A stretch of 40,806 nt of DNA from positions 22,835-63,640 of the forward strand of contig DKYK01000046.1 of NCBI GenBank assembly GCA_002492415.1, written 5' to 3'. Below, one piece after another: positions 38,868 through 40,806 of the stretch. Origin of the DNA: Christensenella sp. UBA7102 (lineage in GTDB: Bacteria > Bacillota > Clostridia > Christensenellales > UBA1750). A program made the position numbers and the translations under genes. The number at the start of each line of letters is the position of its first letter. Within the stretch, counting starts at the first letter, position 1. The notes beneath the pieces are model-generated. The model was not told the DNA's origin, ran no database searches, and saw nothing but the letters and a program-made list of their open reading frames with translations.

Positions 38868-39554
38868 ATGGACTGCATACTGGAGGCAAGAAATGTATCG
38901 CGCGGGTTCCCCCTGCCGGGCGGTGGGACGTATATGGCGCTCAAGCACGTGGATCTGCAGGCCCCGACGGGCAAACTGACCATTCTCAAGGGCCGCTCCG
39001 GCTCGGGCAAGACCACGCTGCTCAACATACTCTCCGCACTCGACAAGCCCACGGAAGGCTCGGTGATACTGGAGGGCAGGGACATCACGCGCCTTTCCGA
39101 GGCGGAGTGCACGCGGTTGCGACGCACGCAGGTGGGGTACGTGTTTCAATCCGTGGCGCTCATTCCCATGATGACGGCGCTGGAGAATGTGGAGTTCTCG
39201 CTTCGACTGGTAGGGTACCGCGGCGACCGCCGGGCGCGGGCCGTGGAATGCCTGAACCTTGTGGGGCTCGCGCAGCGCGCGGGACACTTGCCGCAGGAGA
39301 TGAGCGGCGGCGAGCAGCAGCGCGTGGCGGTGGCGCGCGCCATCGCTCACAGGCCGCGCGTGCTCTTTGCGGATGAGCCTACGGGCGCTCTGGACACCAA
39401 CACGGGCCTGCAGGTGGTCAAGACCTTTAAGGAACTGTGCAGCGGCGAGGGCATTACCATCGTGATGACCACGCACGACACGGGGCTGATGGATATCGGC
39501 GACGCAGTATACGAGCTGGAGGACGGTGAGATGGTACATGCAGACAACGGCTAG
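38868..39554 (+). CDS. ABC exporter ATP-binding protein 1 (MacB/LolD-like)
   Basis: A 228-residue ATPase. Walker A KGRSGSGKTTLL, Q-loop YVFQSVALIPMM, signature EMSGGEQQRVAVA, Walker B VLFADEPTGALD and H-loop TTHD are present. It resembles MacB/LolD/YknY ATPases that drive FtsX-type permeases. There is only a 4-bp gap after the permease, and its last 17 bp overlap the second ATPase. Confidence 0.93.
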   Translation: MDCILEARNVSRGFPLPGGGTYMALKHVDLQAPTGKLTILKGRSGSGKTTLLNILSALDKPTEGSVILEGRDITRLSEAECTRLRRTQVGYVFQSVALIPMMTALENVEFSLRLVGYRGDRRARAVECLNLVGLAQRAGHLPQEMSGGEQQRVAVARAIAHRPRVLFADEPTGALDTNTGLQVVKTFKELCSGEGITIVMTTHDTGLMDIGDAVYELEDGEMVHADNG

Positions 39555-40455
39555 GACGGTTCCGCCCATCATCGAGTGCGAAAACCTGGTCAAGATCTAC
39601 AAAACGCGCGAGACGGAGGTGCTGGCGCTGCAGGGACTGGAGCTGACCGTGCAGCAGGGCGAACTGATGGCCATCATCGGCAACTCGGGCAGCGGCAAGT
39701 CCACCTTTCTCAACATGATCGGCGGATTGGACCGCCCCAGCGCCGGCCGCCTCTTCGTCGACGGCAAGGATTTGTTCAAACTCAGCGACCGCGAGCTGGT
39801 GCGGTACAAGCGCTCCACCGTCGGCTTTGTCTGGCAGAACAACGCGCGCAATTTGCTGCCTTATCTGACGGCGCTGGAGAATGTGCAGACCCCTATGCTT
39901 TTTGAGCGCGGCGGCAACCGGCGGCAGCGCGCGCAGGAGCTGCTGGAACTGGTGGGCATGGCGCATCGCAAAAACAGCCGCTTGGACCAGCTCTCAGGCG
40001 GCGAGCAGCAGCGCATTGCCATCGCGCTGGCGCTGGCCAACAAACCCAAACTGCTGCTGGCAGATGAGCCCACCGGTGCAGTGGACGCCAAGACCGCCGC
40101 CTACATACTGGACGTGTTCCGCAGGCTCAACGAGGAGCTGGGCTTGACCATCGTCATCGTTACCCATGATCCCAACCTGGCGCGCAAGGTCAACCGCGTG
40201 GTGGCCATCCGCGACGGCAAGACCAGCGCTGAGCGCATCGCCAAGGGCGACTACGCCGCACGCCTGGACGAGATCAGCGGGTTTGCGCAGGAGACGCACG
40301 ACGAGTACGCCCTGCTCGATCGCGCAGGACGCCTGCAGATCCCGCGCGAGATGCTTGATGCGCTGAACCTATCTGGCAACCGGCTGCGCGTGGAGATGGC
40401 GGAGGGCCGCATTGTGCTCACCGCCCCCGAAGAGAGCGGGAATGAGAGTAAATAA
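39538..40455 (+). CDS. ABC exporter ATP-binding protein 2 fused to a C-terminal AbrB-like domain
   Basis: A 305-residue ATPase. Residues 1-230 are a complete LolD/MacB-like ATPase: Walker A GNSGSGKSTFLN, signature QLSGGEQQRIAIA, Walker B LLLADEPTGAVD, H-loop VTHDP. After a linker (EISGFAQETHDEY), about residues 258-299 follow the SpoVT/AbrB pattern: LLDRAGRLQIPREMLDALNL, then LRVEMAEGRIVLTAP. The AbrB family usually binds DNA as a swapped-hairpin dimer. ATG 39538 was chosen over GTG 39526 because its spacing to the site GGTGAG is normal. Dimerisation of the ATPases through the tail is an alternative role. Confidence 0.88.
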   Translation: MQTTARTVPPIIECENLVKIYKTRETEVLALQGLELTVQQGELMAIIGNSGSGKSTFLNMIGGLDRPSAGRLFVDGKDLFKLSDRELVRYKRSTVGFVWQNNARNLLPYLTALENVQTPMLFERGGNRRQRAQELLELVGMAHRKNSRLDQLSGGEQQRIAIALALANKPKLLLADEPTGAVDAKTAAYILDVFRRLNEELGLTIVIVTHDPNLARKVNRVVAIRDGKTSAERIAKGDYAARLDEISGFAQETHDEYALLDRAGRLQIPREMLDALNLSGNRLRVEMAEGRIVLTAPEESGNESK

Positions 40456-40523
40456 GCGAATGATTCCAGCACGATGCGCGCATGCGCCTCTGGTAGTCTG
40501 ATAGGCGAAGGAGGTGAAGCATC

Positions 40524-40805
40524 ATGGATTGGAAACTGACGCTGGAGATTGCGCTTTTCCTGCTCCTGGGCATCGTATGCGCGCTGGCGCTGCCCTTCCT
40601 GCGCGAGCGGTTGGGCGCAGAGCGGCTTAAGGGCCTGTGGAAGTGGGCCTGCCTTTGCGTACAGGCCGCCGAGCAGCTCTTTGGCTCGGGCATGGGCGAG
40701 CGCAAAAAGCAGTACGCGCAGCAGGAGCTGGAGCGGCTGGCCCCCAAGGCCGACGCGCAGACGCTCGACGTGCTCATTGAGGCCGCTGTGCGCGAGCTGA
40801 CCTAG
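40524..40805 (+). CDS. LL-H-family phage-type holin
   Basis: A 93-residue protein with a single N-terminal membrane segment (about 5-27: LTLEIALFLLLGIVCALALPF) and a charged helical tail that ends in VLIEAAVREL, as in phage LL-H holins (phage_holin_6 type). Holins form pores that release lysins in phage, but bacteria also keep such genes without phage. AGGAGG lies 9 bases upstream. It lies 68 bp after the second ATPase with no terminator between. The stop TAG is at 40803-40805, so the gene is complete. Confidence 0.75.
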   Translation: MDWKLTLEIALFLLLGIVCALALPFLRERLGAERLKGLWKWACLCVQAAEQLFGSGMGERKKQYAQQELERLAPKADAQTLDVLIEAAVRELT

Positions 40806-40806
40806 G

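Noticed and set aside
40524..40805. Prophage in the window
   Set aside because: Only the holin-like gene is present; no integrase, lysin, capsid or attachment repeats were seen within the window.
1..40806. CRISPR arrays, tRNA or rRNA genes, insertion sequences
   Set aside because: No regularly spaced repeats, no cloverleaf or rRNA blocks and no transposase motifs were seen on either strand.

Overview
The window is a GC-rich bacterial chromosome segment. Its tightly packed genes, AGGAGG-type ribosome binding sites, consensus sigma-A promoters (TTGACA-N17-TATAAT/TATACT) and many intrinsic terminators suggest a Gram-positive member of the Clostridia, probably a carbohydrate-using anaerobe (inference). 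Supporting families are a dnaE-pfkA junction, a MutS2-type ATPase, lipoprotein adaptors without an outer-membrane factor, BlaI/BlaR1 regulation, GH36 and GH78 glycosidases and an LL-H-type holin. I see no rRNA, tRNA, CRISPR array or insertion sequence.

Layout. 1-5670: 3' end of dnaE, a 67-aa protein, pfkA, a metal-dependent amidohydrolase paired with a PnuC-like transporter, and a RibD/DHFR-like reductase. 5760-9900 (minus strand): an MBL-fold hydrolase, then an overlapping RNHCP protein-acetyltransferase-MutS2-like operon. This operon is preceded by a promoter, a long rod-shaped RNA and a terminator, which together look like a free-standing non-coding RNA resembling 6S RNA. 10010-15400: a ChbG/YdjC-type deacetylase, a DAHP synthase behind a tyrosine-rich leader peptide and attenuator, a HAD hydrolase, a lipid kinase, a methyltransferase and a small zinc-ribbon membrane protein. 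15500-20700: a catabolic operon of amidohydrolase, glycerate kinase, GH36-like galactosidase and an organophosphate-type MFS transporter. 20750-22910 (minus): peptidase E-like protein, XRE regulator and an aldose 1-epimerase-like protein. 22980-25690 (minus): a NitT/TauT-type ABC importer behind a structured, riboswitch-like leader. 25700-29670: a BlaI-type repressor with two operators and a BlaR1-type membrane protease fused to a very large C-terminal region. 29765-32510: a GyrI-like domain protein and a GH78 alpha-L-rhamnosidase.

32700-40806: an exporter operon with three different lipoprotein membrane-fusion adaptors, one 946-aa FtsX-type permease and two MacB/LolD-type ATPases. The second ATPase carries a C-terminal AbrB-like domain, and a small LL-H-type holin gene follows.

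The points most worth a second look are the tyrosine attenuator, whose alternative helices can be drawn completely; the 6S-like RNA; the unassigned riboswitch-like leader; the BlaR1 fusion; and the three-adaptor exporter with its ATPase-AbrB fusion. All family assignments come from motifs read by eye; no database search was possible.
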